Shown: one piece after another, positions 49,675-59,610 of the stretch
Numbering within the stretch: the stretch's first letter is position 1
Layout: every line of letters starts with the position of its first letter
DNA from: JBOHRE01 sp050732635
GTDB taxonomy: Bacteria; Gemmatimonadota; Gemmatimonadetes; Longimicrobiales; RSA9
Length of the DNA stretch: 62,444 nucleotides
NCBI GenBank assembly: GCA_050732635.1
Contig: JBOHRE010000007.1
Location: 1 to 62,444 of the forward strand
Reading direction: 5' to 3'
Notes under the pieces: model-generated
What the model was told of the DNA's origin: nothing
Database searches by the model: none
What the model saw: only the letters and a program-made list of their open reading frames with translations
Program-made: the position numbers and the translations under genes

Positions 49675-51990
49675 ATGAGCGATACGAGATCGACCACCGC
49701 CGGCAGCCGCTTGGCCGCGGCAGCGACTGTCGAGCGCCCTGTTCGGGCCGGCGGGCTGCCGGTCGAGCCGTACCGCCCACCCTACCTGATCGCGGCACTG
49801 GTCGGCTTCGGCATCTGGCTGCTCTACGCGATCACGCTGGCGCCATCGACCGCGTTCTGGGACACCAGCGAGTACATCGCGACTGCGCACAATCTGGGAA
49901 TCCCGCACCCGCCGGGCAATCCGCTGTTCGTCGTGCTAGCGCGCGCCTGGGAGCTGCTGCTCGCGCCGACCGGGCTTTCCGTCGCCGTTCGCATCAACCT
50001 GTTCAGTGCGACCATGAGCGCGGCTGCGCACGCGTTCTGGTTCCTGATGGTCCACCGCATCCTCGCCTACTACACGACTGAGCGGACATTCCGTCTCGTG
50101 GGCGCGGTCGTAGCCGTCGTCGTGAGCGCCACAGCGTTCACGGTATGGAATCACTCGAACGTGAACGAGAAGGTCTACACGGTTTCCTTGTTCACCATTG
50201 CTCTGCTCTCCTGGCTGGCCTTCCGCTGGCGCGACAACCTGGGAGTCGGCAAGGACGACAACCTGATCCTGCTGATGGTTTTCATTCTCGCGCTGTCGGT
50301 AGGCAACCATCTGATGGCGTTCCTGGCCGCGCCCGCCTTGATCCTTTTCATCCTGCTCGTCCAGCCTCGTGCGCTGACCAATTGGAAGCTTTACGCCGCG
50401 GGCGCCATAGCCGTGGCGATCGGCCTCTCGATCCATCTCTTTCTGCCGATCCGCGCTTCACTCGACCCCGTGATCAACGAGGCCGATCCGAGCACCATGC
50501 AGGCGTTGATGGACGCGCTCATGCGGCGGCAGTACGACAAGCCATCGATCTTCACCGACCCGACGTTGCCCGGCCAGGAGATGCCCCGCACGATCTCACA
50601 ACTGCTGGCGCAGATCGGGCATTACCTGCAGTACTTCGACTGGCAGTGGGCGCGCTCCGTCGCCGGCAACGTCCATGTCTTCGGCGGCATGCGGCCGCTG
50701 TTTACCGTCGGCTTCGTGCTCCTCGGCTTGTATGGGGCGTACGCGCATTACCGTCACGACCGCACGAGCTGGGTCTATGTGGCGACGCTCTTTCTGACGC
50801 TGTCGCTCGGCCTGGTGATCTACCTGAACTTCCGCTACGGCTACACCTGGCGGCCAAACATCGCGATCGAGATGCGCGAGGTACGCGAGCGCGACTACTT
50901 CTTCATTGTCGGCTTTTCCGTCTGGGGACTCTGGGCCGGCTTGGGACTGGCAGCGATCTGGCGACGCCTGTCGGAGGATCTCGTCGAGCGGGTCGGCGCC
51001 TACGGTCGCGCCCAGCTCGTTACGGCCCCCGTTCTGGGCATTGCCCTCATTCCCCTGGCACTGAACTGGTCGTGGGCGTCACGCGCTGGTGATTACGCCG
51101 CCCGCGATTGGGCTTACAACCTGCTGCAGAGCACGGAGCCCTACGCCGTGCTGTTCACCAACGGCGACAACGACACATTCCCGCTCTGGTATCTGCAGGA
51201 GGTCGAGGGGATCCGCCGCGATGTCACGGTGATCGTGATGTCGTACCTCAACACGCCATGGTACGTGAAGCAGCTCAAGCAGCTGACGTCGCCATGCGGG
51301 CCGGGCGAGGACCCCGCGGAGCATCCGGACCGCATCATCTGCCAGCGGCCGTACGACGGTGACGGACCCACCTTCTACGACGCTGCTGCCAGGCGCGGAC
51401 CCGAGCGGTCGATCATCCCGCTCTCCGCAGCGGAAGTCGACCGCATCGCGAACACGCCGCCGTTCGCGACGAACGAGGATCTGGTGTTTCGCGCCGCGGC
51501 GCTCGAGACCTCGATACCGGCGGCCACTGTCATGATCCCGGCGGACATCTTCATGACGGCGATCCTCACGACGGCGATCGGCGACCGGCCGATCTATTAC
51601 GCGACCACGACGCAGGCCTACCAGGAGCTGAATCTGCGACCGTTCCTGATCCGCCACGGCGTTGCGTACAAGCTGAACAACGGACCGGTGGACCCGGACG
51701 CGCAGCCCGGCGTTTACGCACTTCCCGATGGGCCGCTGGCCACCGGCCTCGGGCCGTACATCGACCTGCCACGCACGGACGCTCTGCTCGACGAGGTCTA
51801 CATCCACCGCAGCGGACTGCCGGACGAGTGGTCGCACTGGGTCGATGATGCGACGCAGAACATTCCCGTCTACTATGGCTACGCGCATTACGTCGCCGCG
51901 CAGGTCCATGCGCTGCTCGGCAACCAGGATCAGGCGGAGCGCCATGCGCGTCGTGCGGAGGTCTGGTTGAACCTGGCCCAGGAAGGCTGA
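49675..51990 (+). CDS. DUF2723 membrane glycosyltransferase-like protein
   Basis: 771 residues. A first span (LIAALVGFGIWLLYAITLA) is followed by the DUF2723 signature APSTAFWDTSEYIATAHNLG and IPHPPGNPLFVVLARAW, then about ten membrane spans. The Asp in FWDTSEY is the expected catalytic position of GT-C enzymes using polyprenyl-phosphate sugars. A soluble C-terminal region (YAVLFTNGDNDTFPLWYLQE onward) of about 300 residues ends with a TPR-like helix pair. Family members are thought to O-glycosylate exported proteins. Confidence 0.87.
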   Translation: MSDTRSTTAGSRLAAAATVERPVRAGGLPVEPYRPPYLIAALVGFGIWLLYAITLAPSTAFWDTSEYIATAHNLGIPHPPGNPLFVVLARAWELLLAPTGLSVAVRINLFSATMSAAAHAFWFLMVHRILAYYTTERTFRLVGAVVAVVVSATAFTVWNHSNVNEKVYTVSLFTIALLSWLAFRWRDNLGVGKDDNLILLMVFILALSVGNHLMAFLAAPALILFILLVQPRALTNWKLYAAGAIAVAIGLSIHLFLPIRASLDPVINEADPSTMQALMDALMRRQYDKPSIFTDPTLPGQEMPRTISQLLAQIGHYLQYFDWQWARSVAGNVHVFGGMRPLFTVGFVLLGLYGAYAHYRHDRTSWVYVATLFLTLSLGLVIYLNFRYGYTWRPNIAIEMREVRERDYFFIVGFSVWGLWAGLGLAAIWRRLSEDLVERVGAYGRAQLVTAPVLGIALIPLALNWSWASRAGDYAARDWAYNLLQSTEPYAVLFTNGDNDTFPLWYLQEVEGIRRDVTVIVMSYLNTPWYVKQLKQLTSPCGPGEDPAEHPDRIICQRPYDGDGPTFYDAAARRGPERSIIPLSAAEVDRIANTPPFATNEDLVFRAAALETSIPAATVMIPADIFMTAILTTAIGDRPIYYATTTQAYQELNLRPFLIRHGVAYKLNNGPVDPDAQPGVYALPDGPLATGLGPYIDLPRTDALLDEVYIHRSGLPDEWSHWVDDATQNIPVYYGYAHYVAAQVHALLGNQDQAERHARRAEVWLNLAQEG

Positions 51991-51996
51991 GCCCTG

Positions 51997-52947
51997 GTGT
52001 CGGCGGAGCCTGTGGTCGGGCACCGCCGTCCTCTGCTCGGCGCCCTGCTGGTGCTGGGCGCCGCGGTCCTGTGGGGCACGCTCGGCGTTTTCGGCAAGTA
52101 CCTCTACGAGCGCGGGCTCACGGCGCTCGAGGTGGCGAGCGCCCGGGCCGCAGTCGGCGCGCTCGGGCTGGGACTCTGGCACCTCGTCCACGCACCCGCC
52201 GCGTTACGCGTGCGCGCACGCGACCTGCCGCTGCTCGCCGCCTACGGCGTGATTGGCTTCGCCCTGTTCGAGCTGCTCTTCTTCGCTGCGCTGGAGCGGA
52301 CGACGGTGGCGATCGCCGTCGCGCTACTTTACACGGCGCCGGCGTTCGTGCTCGTGCTGTCGTGGGCCACCGGCGATGAGCGTCCGGAGCGGCAGCGGCT
52401 TCTACCGCTGATCCTCGTGCTGCTCGGCGTGACGCTGGTGACCGGCGCCGCCGGCGCCCTCGTTGCCGGCGCCACGCCGGTTTCGACAGCGGCGATCCTG
52501 ATCGGCCTCGCCTCCGGCCTGACCTACGGACTCTACACGTGGTTCGGCAAGCGAGCCGTGGCACGCAACGCACCCAGCGTCGTCATCTTCTACGTGTTCG
52601 TCTTCGCCGCGGCAGTGTTGGCCGTTCCGGCGCCGCCCTGGCGCATTGCTGCCGAGCACACGGATTCGCTTGCCGTGCTGCTGCTGCTCGGGCTGGTGCC
52701 GACGCTGGGGGCCTATGTCGTGTACGCCATGGCCCTGCAGCACCTGCCGGGCAGCACGGCCGCGATGCTGGCTTCTATTGAACCGGTGATTGCGGCGTTG
52801 CTCGGCTTCTGGATCCTGGGCGAGCCACTCGCCGCGGACCGCGCCGCCGGCGTTCTCGTGATCGTGGCTGCGTCGGGTCTGCTTGCGCGCAGCCTCACAC
52901 GCCAGCGAGCAGTGCCGGCGCTCCCCGATCCGGTAGCTCCTCCATGA
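51997..52947 (+). CDS. DMT-superfamily transporter (EamA)
   Basis: 316 residues from GTG 51997. Ten hydrophobic spans in two EamA repeats; LLVLGAAVLWGTLGVFGKYL opens the first, and GLASGLTYGLYTWFGKRAV starts the second, with LGLVPTLGAYVVYAMALQHL and IEPVIAALLGFWILGEPLA as the conserved ends. Likely exports an amino acid or other metabolite. It begins 6 bases after the DUF2723 gene, and its 3' end overlaps the convergent sbcC by 53 bases. Confidence 0.87.
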   Translation: MSAEPVVGHRRPLLGALLVLGAAVLWGTLGVFGKYLYERGLTALEVASARAAVGALGLGLWHLVHAPAALRVRARDLPLLAAYGVIGFALFELLFFAALERTTVAIAVALLYTAPAFVLVLSWATGDERPERQRLLPLILVLLGVTLVTGAAGALVAGATPVSTAAILIGLASGLTYGLYTWFGKRAVARNAPSVVIFYVFVFAAAVLAVPAPPWRIAAEHTDSLAVLLLLGLVPTLGAYVVYAMALQHLPGSTAAMLASIEPVIAALLGFWILGEPLAADRAAGVLVIVAASGLLARSLTRQRAVPALPDPVAPP

Positions 52948-55330
52948 CGCGGCTCGAGCCGCTCCGCTCGTCGTACATCACGCGGACGACATGGTCCATG
53001 CCGTCGCGGATCGCCTCGATGTGGGTGATCAGGATGATCTGCTCGAAACGGTCCCGCAGCCGCCGCAGGAGCTGAACCACGCTGTCGCGGCGTTCGAAGT
53101 CCAGCGAACCGAAGACTTCATCGAGCACCAGGATCGACAATGGCTGCCCCGCGCGCTCGGCGATCATCTGACTGATCGCAAGTCGCAGCACGAGATTCGT
53201 GACATCCTCCTCGCCGCCACTGATGACCGGCTTTTCCTCGCCGTCATCGAGGACCAGCACGTCGTAATCGTCGTTGATCTCGAGTGCCGTGTAGCGGCCG
53301 TCCGTGATGTCAGTGAGAAAGCGCGATGCCAGCTCGCTCAGGTCCGGCCGGACGCGGGCATTGAGCTCCTGGCGCAGCTGGCTGAATGCCTGGTCCAACT
53401 CGTCGTGATGGCGCAGCTCGGTCTCGACTTCCATGAGCGAATTGCGCCGCGCTCGATCCTCTGCCGCATCAGCGCGGGCCCGCCGCAGCGCGGCCTCGGC
53501 TACTTCCGCCTGAGCCGCGCTTTCCGCCTCACGTAGCTCGGCGCGCCGCGCGGCATCCGCCGCCGCGTCGAAGCGCTCACGCAAGCTGTCGTAATGCGTA
53601 TCGGTGATTCGCAGTGCGGCGTGCTTCGCCTCGAGCTCGGCGGCCAGCTGCGCCGCGGCAGCGCTGGCGGTTGCGCCGGCGTCGTGCTCGCGCTCGCGCA
53701 ACGCCCGCGCCTCGACAACCTGCTCGAGCTTCGCGGCCTCGCGTTCCAGCCCGCGCAGCGCCGCGAGGCGGGACTCCGCAGCGCGGTGGGCGGCGGCATC
53801 GTAGCCTGCCGGTAGAGCCTCGATCTCCGCGCGCAGCATTTCCAGCGACTCCTGCTTGCGCTCCCGTTCCTGAATCAAGACACCGAGCTCGTTCGCCGCG
53901 CGCTCGCAGCGCGCCAAACGGTCGCTCTTCGCTTCGATCGCGCGCAGCGTTGTTGCACGGAGCGCTTCGGCTGCAGCGAGTTCAGGCGGCTTGTCCGCGA
54001 GCTGCTTCTCGCGTTGACGTAACCATTTGCCGTCTTGGATCACCTCCTGGTACTCATCCTCGAGCTTCCCGAGGACCGCGCCGTAGTTCACGCCAAGAGG
54101 CTTCCGGCACGTCGGACAGATCCCGTCGGGTCCGGCAGCGCGCAGCCGCTCGACCTGCTCCTCGAGCTCCTGTGCGCGATCCAGATAATTGCGCAGCCGC
54201 GTGGCGACGTTTTCGCGCTTGGCCACCCACTCGCGGTGGCACGCTTCCACCTCTCGCTCGGCCGAGGCAAGGCCCACGCGTTGCTCATCCAGCTGCTTGT
54301 GATACTGCTGGCGGAGTGTCGGCGCCCGCTCCAGCTTGCCGATCCGGCCACTCAGCTCGCGCAGCTCGATAGTGAGCTCGTTCGTGCGCTCGTCGAGCGC
54401 ACGACGTCGCTCGTCGAGGCGCGCGCGCTCGGCTTGACGGGCGCATTCCTCGACCAGGCCGGGCAGCGCCAGCAACTCATTGGTCAGAGCGACCAGCCGC
54501 AGTTCGGCGGCGGCAATCGCCGCCAGCTCGTCGGCGGCGCGACGCACATCGCGCTCGGCCGTTTCGCGCTCGCGATCGGCCTGTGCGATCGCATGTTCCA
54601 GCTCGCGCGCCTGCTCGCGCGACTTCTGCGCCGCGTCCCACTCGGGCCGCAACGTATCGCGTCTCGCCGCCGCCTGGCTTCGCTCCAGCCGCGCCCGCTC
54701 GACGGTCGCTATGGCTTCTGCGTCTCGGGCTTCGGCGGCCTCCAGCGCCAGCCGTACCGCAGCTGCGTCCGGCAGCGCGCCACGCAGACCATCGACCCGG
54801 GCACGCAGGTGATTACGCCGCGCGCGGGTACGCTCCTGCGCCCGCCGCAGGCGCTCGTAGCCGAGCACCTGGCTCAGGAATCGACTGCGCTGCGTCGGCC
54901 CCATCTGCGCCAGGAACTGCAGCTCCTTCTGGCCCGTGAAGTACGTGTTGAAGAATTCATCACGGCTCATGCCCAGCCGCCCCTCGAGGTACACGGTCGA
55001 GGGTGCGATCCCGGTGGCGACCGGCGCGGTTCCGCCATCCAGGAAGACGTCGGCGCCGCCCAGCGTACGGACGATGCGATACTCATGACCGCCCAGACCG
55101 AACTCCAGCTCCACCTCTACCCGACTGCGCGAAGCTGCCCGCGAAAAGCGAATCGTCTCGTTCGTGCCGCGCGCTGCCGCACTGCCGTAGATCGCCCAAC
55201 CCAGAGCTTCCAGGATCGTGCTCTTGCCGGCGCCGTTCGGCCCGATGATTCCCGTGATCCCATCCTGGAGCAGGATCTCGGTAGCGGCATGCTGGCGAAA
55301 ATTTGTCAGACGGATGCGATGCAGCTTCAT
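52895..55330 (-). CDS. sbcC: SbcC/Rad50-type DNA repair ATPase
   Basis: 811 residues, shorter than E. coli SbcC but typical of Rad50-like forms. Walker A GPNGAGKS at 30-37; long coiled coils flank the zinc hook CPTC at 405-408; the ABC signature is ISGGEEDV and Walker B is ILVLDEVFGSLD, then ILITHIEAIRDGM with the H-loop. It forms a complex with SbcD that tethers and processes DNA ends and hairpins. The start overlaps the sbcD stop by 4 bases (ATGA). Confidence 0.93.
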   Translation of the reverse strand: MKLHRIRLTNFRQHAATEILLQDGITGIIGPNGAGKSTILEALGWAIYGSAAARGTNETIRFSRAASRSRVEVELEFGLGGHEYRIVRTLGGADVFLDGGTAPVATGIAPSTVYLEGRLGMSRDEFFNTYFTGQKELQFLAQMGPTQRSRFLSQVLGYERLRRAQERTRARRNHLRARVDGLRGALPDAAAVRLALEAAEARDAEAIATVERARLERSQAAARRDTLRPEWDAAQKSREQARELEHAIAQADRERETAERDVRRAADELAAIAAAELRLVALTNELLALPGLVEECARQAERARLDERRRALDERTNELTIELRELSGRIGKLERAPTLRQQYHKQLDEQRVGLASAEREVEACHREWVAKRENVATRLRNYLDRAQELEEQVERLRAAGPDGICPTCRKPLGVNYGAVLGKLEDEYQEVIQDGKWLRQREKQLADKPPELAAAEALRATTLRAIEAKSDRLARCERAANELGVLIQERERKQESLEMLRAEIEALPAGYDAAAHRAAESRLAALRGLEREAAKLEQVVEARALREREHDAGATASAAAAQLAAELEAKHAALRITDTHYDSLRERFDAAADAARRAELREAESAAQAEVAEAALRRARADAAEDRARRNSLMEVETELRHHDELDQAFSQLRQELNARVRPDLSELASRFLTDITDGRYTALEINDDYDVLVLDDGEEKPVISGGEEDVTNLVLRLAISQMIAERAGQPLSILVLDEVFGSLDFERRDSVVQLLRRLRDRFEQIILITHIEAIRDGMDHVVRVMYDERSGSSRVMEELPDRGAPALLAGV

Positions 55331-56532
55331 GCGAGCGCCTCATCGTCGGCAGGCCCCGCATCTGCCAGGTATTCGAGCGCCAGCCCGATCACACGTTCAC
55401 GATCCAGTGCCCCTGAGGACAGGCGCCAATCCGAGCGCAGGAACGTCTCCACCTCTTCCTCGAGCGTGCGACGCCGCGTCTCCAGCAGCCCGCGCAAGTG
55501 CAGCTTGTGCGGCCGCCTCACATCCAGATGGAAATGCAGTGCCTCGGCTCGGAACTCACGGATCCGCCGATGATCCAGCGCACGGAACAGACCCCGAGGT
55601 ACGTCCTCGATTACCAGCCGGACCACCTTTTCCGCGATGCCACCCGGTACAGTGGCAACAGCCGCGCGGATGCGCGCGTCGAGCTCGGCCGGCTCGATGT
55701 AAAGCGCGCCAGCGGCGCTCGCCTCGGCCCCGACAGCGCGCGCGTTCAGCCGTGGCAGGTCGATCACCGGCCGCGTCGGTACCGTGTGCAGCGAGCCCCG
55801 GCCGGAGATCGTGTCGAAGCTGACGAACCCCTTCTCCTCGGCCGCTTCCTCCCAGATGTTCGGCGCAGTCCGCTCCGTCGCACCGGCATACCACATGTTC
55901 GGCCGCAGCTCGGTCGTGATGTGGTAGTGGCCGAGCGCAACGTAGTCCCAGCGCTCGGGGCGGATCATGCCGATGTCGACGGTCGCCGCGCCGTAGTCAC
56001 CGAGGAAGCGCAGCCGGTTCTCGACGCCGTCGCCCGTGATGCAGCCGTGAAGCAACAGCACGTTGGTTCGCGCCCGCCCATCCGGCTCGAGCTCCGTGAC
56101 GCCTTCGCGCACCGCCGCGTGCGGCACACACAGCACCGATGCATCGAGTGGCTCCAGGTACACCGGCCGCGACTCGCCCTCGACGACGTGTACGCCGGTG
56201 ATCTCCGCGAACAGCTGGAGGATGCTGCCGCTCTCGGCCGAACGCGGCGCATCGTGGTTGCCCGCGATGATGACCACGGGGGCGGTCGGGAGCGCGGTTC
56301 GCAGGTGCACCAGTTGCCGAAACGCATCCGCGATCGCGCTGTTCGGCGGCCGCACCGAGTGGAACAGGTCGCCGGCGATCAGGACGAGATCCGGTGTGAG
56401 GTCGACGACCTGCTCGATGGCCGCGGTGAAGGCGCGAGCGACATCGCGCTCACGCAGGTTCATGCCGCCGGGCGCCGCGCGGTAGTATGCGCGGTAGCCC
56501 AGGTGCAGGTCGGCGAGGTGGGCGATCAGCAC
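55327..56532 (-). CDS. sbcD: SbcD/Mre11-type DNA nuclease
   Basis: 401 residues. Calcineurin-like phosphodiesterase motifs: HLADLHLGYRAYY, LIAGDLFHSVRP, IIAGNHDAPRSAES, and LLHGCITG with GHYHITTEL giving the His ligands. The C-terminal half carries capping and SbcC-binding parts (PTRPVIDLPRLNAR). The start lies 25 bases downstream of the membrane-SDR gene on the same strand. It is the Mn-dependent nuclease subunit of SbcCD. Confidence 0.92.
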   Translation of the reverse strand: MLIAHLADLHLGYRAYYRAAPGGMNLRERDVARAFTAAIEQVVDLTPDLVLIAGDLFHSVRPPNSAIADAFRQLVHLRTALPTAPVVIIAGNHDAPRSAESGSILQLFAEITGVHVVEGESRPVYLEPLDASVLCVPHAAVREGVTELEPDGRARTNVLLLHGCITGDGVENRLRFLGDYGAATVDIGMIRPERWDYVALGHYHITTELRPNMWYAGATERTAPNIWEEAAEEKGFVSFDTISGRGSLHTVPTRPVIDLPRLNARAVGAEASAAGALYIEPAELDARIRAAVATVPGGIAEKVVRLVIEDVPRGLFRALDHRRIREFRAEALHFHLDVRRPHKLHLRGLLETRRRTLEEEVETFLRSDWRLSSGALDRERVIGLALEYLADAGPADDEALA

Positions 56533-56557
56533 GCGGCCAGGTCAGCTCGAGTGGCGC

Positions 56558-57868
56558 TCAGGCGGGTGCGCCGAGCACGTGCACGACTTCGCCAGTGACG
56601 CCGCTGGCGTCGTCGCTCGCCAGGAACACCGCGACGCGCGCGACCTCGTCGCGGGTCACCCAGCGGACATCCGGATCGCCACCGAGACTCGCCCGGTTCG
56701 ACTCCGTGTCGATCGTGCCCGGCGCGATCGCGTTCACGCGCACGCCGTGGGCCGCTTCCTCCAGTGCGAACGCGCGGGTCTGAGCGATCACGACCGCCTT
56801 GGCCGCACTGTAAGCGCCCAGCCGAGCACGTGCCCGCTCGCCGGCAGGCGACGCGACGTTCACGACGCACCCCCGGTTCTGCCGCAACAGCGGCAGCGCG
56901 GCACGTGTCACGGCCAGCATGGTCAGCGCATTGCGCTCGAGCTCGTCGCGCCACTCCTCGTCCGTCGTTTGGGCAAGCGGCTTCATGACCCGTAGGCCGC
57001 CGGCCATGTTCACCACGATGTCCAGCCGGCCGAAATGCTCGTGGACGCGGGCAATCAGCGATTCGACCTGACGCGGCTCGAGCAGATCGGCCGCGACTCC
57101 CAGTGCGACCGCGGGTGCGCCCAGCTCGGTCGCGATCTGCGCAATCGCCGCATCACGCGAGCTCACCGTAACTCTCGCGCCGGCATCCAGGAACGCGCGG
57201 GCCACGGCATGGCCGGCCTGGCCACGCCCACCCACGCCCGTGACCAGGACGACGCGTCCGCGCATTGGCTGCGAACCGGGTGGCGGGGCGGGCGCCGCTC
57301 GAGATTCGGCCATGCCACTGATGTAAGCGAGTAATGCGAAGCCGAACAGCGTTTCGACGGCGCCGAGCCGGGCGATCAACAGTGCGCCCGCTGCCGCGCC
57401 CAGGGCGGCGCCGAGCGTCGCGGTCACGGCCGTCATGCGCCAGCGGACGGCCAATGCAGCGAGCACCAGGCCGATGCTGTAGATCGGTGCCCCGAGCAGC
57501 AGCACGACGGCGCTGGCGTGGCCGGCGTCGCTGCGCGCCAGCGGGGTCGGTCGCAGCCAGAGGCTCGCGAACACACCGGCAAGCGCAATGGTGATCGCAG
57601 CAGCGCGCCAGCGGTCACGACTCGGCGGCTGCGGTGCGACGCCGCCGGCTGCGCGCGTGGTACCCGGCTGCTCGTGCGTCGTGCCTGCGCGCTCGGGCCG
57701 GCCGGCCCACAGTCCGGCCGCGAGCGCGCCCACGCTGAGCGCAAGCAGCATCCCGCCCGCGCGCAGGGCGCCACGCTCGTTGTAGAGCAGCAGTGCGCCA
57801 CCGACCTCGGCGGTGATTGCCGCGGCGGCGCCCGCGACCAGTGTGGCGATCGCGCCGACGGGTGTCAT
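56558..57868 (-). CDS. Fusion of a six-span membrane domain with a short-chain dehydrogenase
   Basis: 436 residues. Residues 1-190 have about six hydrophobic spans (TLVAGAAAAITAEVGGALLL first, AVVLLLGAPIYSIGLVLAAL fourth, TLFGFALLAYISGMA sixth). From Met202 a full classical SDR follows: VTGVGGRGQAG at 209-219, NMAGG at 287-291, Ser340, Tyr353 and Lys357 (YSAAK), and IAPGTIDTESN. The membrane part recalls the N-terminal domains of some spermidine synthase-like proteins. A start at Met202 could give a free SDR. Overlaps the flavin reductase stop by 4 bases. Substrate unknown. Confidence 0.78.
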   Translation of the reverse strand: MTPVGAIATLVAGAAAAITAEVGGALLLYNERGALRAGGMLLALSVGALAAGLWAGRPERAGTTHEQPGTTRAAGGVAPQPPSRDRWRAAAITIALAGVFASLWLRPTPLARSDAGHASAVVLLLGAPIYSIGLVLAALAVRWRMTAVTATLGAALGAAAGALLIARLGAVETLFGFALLAYISGMAESRAAPAPPPGSQPMRGRVVLVTGVGGRGQAGHAVARAFLDAGARVTVSSRDAAIAQIATELGAPAVALGVAADLLEPRQVESLIARVHEHFGRLDIVVNMAGGLRVMKPLAQTTDEEWRDELERNALTMLAVTRAALPLLRQNRGCVVNVASPAGERARARLGAYSAAKAVVIAQTRAFALEEAAHGVRVNAIAPGTIDTESNRASLGGDPDVRWVTRDEVARVAVFLASDDASGVTGEVVHVLGAPA

Positions 57869-58347
57869 GGCTCGTAGCGGCCGTAGCCGCCGCGGTAGTG
57901 GATCAGCGGCACGCCCTCGCGCGCGTTCGCGTCGATCACCTCGCCGACGAAAATGGTGTGGTCGCCGCCCGGGTATTCGGCCCAGAGGCGGCAGTCGACC
58001 CAGGCGAGCACGTCATCGAGCACGGGCGCGCCGGTCACTGCCTCGTGCCAGGCGATGCCGCGGAACTTCTCACCACCTTCGCTCTCGGCGAAGTGGCGCG
58101 ACAGCCGCTCCTGGTCGTCGGCCAGCAGGTTGATCGAGAAGGCTCCGGCAGTGCGGACCAGTTCGTGCGAGTCGGCGCTCTGCTCGATGCAGACCAGGAC
58201 CAGGGAGGGCTCGAGTGAGACCGAGGCGATCGCGCTCACGGTGAGACCGTGCGGGTCGCCGCTGTGCGGGTCACGGGCGGCGACGATCGACACACCGGTC
58301 GCGAGGTGTCCGAGCACTCGTCTGAATTCTGCTGGATCGATCGTCAT
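57865..58347 (-). CDS. Flavin reductase-like FMN-binding protein
   Basis: 160 residues. FRRVLGHLATGVSIVAARDP, HGLTVSAIASVSLEPSLVLV, SFSINLL-type GAFSINLLADDQERLSRHFA and GGDHTIFVGEVIDA are those of the short-chain flavin reductase family (HpaC/DIM6-like). It supplies reduced FMN or FAD to a partner monooxygenase or reductase. First gene of the leftward unit with the membrane-SDR and sbcDC; no partner oxygenase is adjacent. Confidence 0.9.
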   Translation of the reverse strand: MTIDPAEFRRVLGHLATGVSIVAARDPHSGDPHGLTVSAIASVSLEPSLVLVCIEQSADSHELVRTAGAFSINLLADDQERLSRHFAESEGGEKFRGIAWHEAVTGAPVLDDVLAWVDCRLWAEYPGGDHTIFVGEVIDANAREGVPLIHYRGGYGRYEP

Positions 58348-58460
58348 CCGGGCTGGATCTGCTGCGTGCGCTGCGCGTTGCGGAGGTCTCGAGCCGCTCC
58401 TACACTAGAGTGCCTCACGGCCCCGTCGGGGGCCGGAGGACGGATCGGATCGCGGAGAAA

Positions 58461-59549
58461 ATGAGAGGCAGCGGACGCAGTCGATCGTTCCAGTGGCTCC
58501 GGCCGGCCCTGATTGTAACCCTGGCCACTGGGTGCGACAACGTGGACTGGGGTGGCGCGGACGTCGCGATCGTGCCGCCGCCACCAAAGGGCGACGAGCG
58601 GGTCGAAGTCGTCGCCGATACCGGCGGCCTGCGGCCGTTGCCCAACGGGCCGGTCGTATACTACGTGCGCCGCACCGCCGATGGCGTTGTCATGATGCCC
58701 GTCGGCGAGGTCGCCGGCGACAGCCTCGCGCCGATCACGCCAGGGGACGACTGGCGCCAATACGGAAACCGCTACATCGCGGAGCTGCTGCGGCAGGGCA
58801 GCGAGTTCACTCTGTTCCGCAACGGCCGCCGCGCCGGCACGTTCGTCGTGGAGAGCGCCACCCCGCCGCCGCCGGGCGCGTGCCCGCTCTTGCCGGTGGC
58901 CAGCGGTAGTCTCGAGCTTGCGGCTCGCGATGACTCGACCACGGAGTACATCGCAATGCCGAAGCGGCAGGCGCCCGAGCCCCAACGGATGCCCACCGAC
59001 ATGGTGCCATCACGGCGCATGCAGGTCCTCGGTCCGATCCTGGCCGAGCGTCTGCTGCGCGCCCGCCAGTCGCAGCTACCGGGCAACTGGCAGGCTGCCA
59101 TGAAGCAGATCTACCCGTTCCCCGTCGAAGGCGCGCCGCTGCCCGGGTTCGCCGGCACACTCCTCGTGGGCGACGAGCTGCGCCGTGGCGGGAATACGAC
59201 CGGCTTCTCGCTCTTCTTCGTGGTCACACCCAATGCGCAGGCGAGCTATGACACGGTCTACGCTCGCTACACCAGTTATCCGCAGGAAGGCAAGCTCGCG
59301 CCGAGGACCGTCGATTTCCTGGACTGGGACCGCGATGGACAGGTCGAGCTGCTGCTCTACTATTATGGCGCCGACGATGAGTTCTTCGCCGCGGCCGGCA
59401 ATCGCGGCGAAGACGGGCCCTGGGACATGATCTTCTTCCACCGCTGCGAGCAGGGCGGCCGGCCGGCCGCTGGACCGGTTGCCGTCGAGTCGACCAACGA
59501 CACGATCGGCGGCTCCGGCCCGGGCGGCGCCGACACCGTACGCCAGTAA
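58461..59549 (+). CDS. Lipoprotein of unknown function
   Basis: 362 residues from ATG 58461 with GGAG upstream. Signal FQWLRPALIVTLATGCDN with a lipobox-like end at Cys. The mature part has strand-rich segments (GPVVYYVRRTADGVVMMPVG, FTLFRNGRRAGTFVVES), then VDFLDWDRDGQVELLLYYYG, an EF-hand-like DxDxDGxxE block typical of VCBS/FG-GAP-like calcium loops. It ends in a low-complexity tail. No enzyme motif. Divergent from the flavin reductase gene. Confidence 0.7.
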   Translation: MRGSGRSRSFQWLRPALIVTLATGCDNVDWGGADVAIVPPPPKGDERVEVVADTGGLRPLPNGPVVYYVRRTADGVVMMPVGEVAGDSLAPITPGDDWRQYGNRYIAELLRQGSEFTLFRNGRRAGTFVVESATPPPPGACPLLPVASGSLELAARDDSTTEYIAMPKRQAPEPQRMPTDMVPSRRMQVLGPILAERLLRARQSQLPGNWQAAMKQIYPFPVEGAPLPGFAGTLLVGDELRRGGNTTGFSLFFVVTPNAQASYDTVYARYTSYPQEGKLAPRTVDFLDWDRDGQVELLLYYYGADDEFFAAAGNRGEDGPWDMIFFHRCEQGGRPAAGPVAVESTNDTIGGSGPGGADTVRQ

Positions 59550-59610
59550 GGGGCGGGCGCGGGGGCGGGGGAACAGCTCCAACGTGCAGCCCCAAGGACG
59601 AGGAGCGGCC

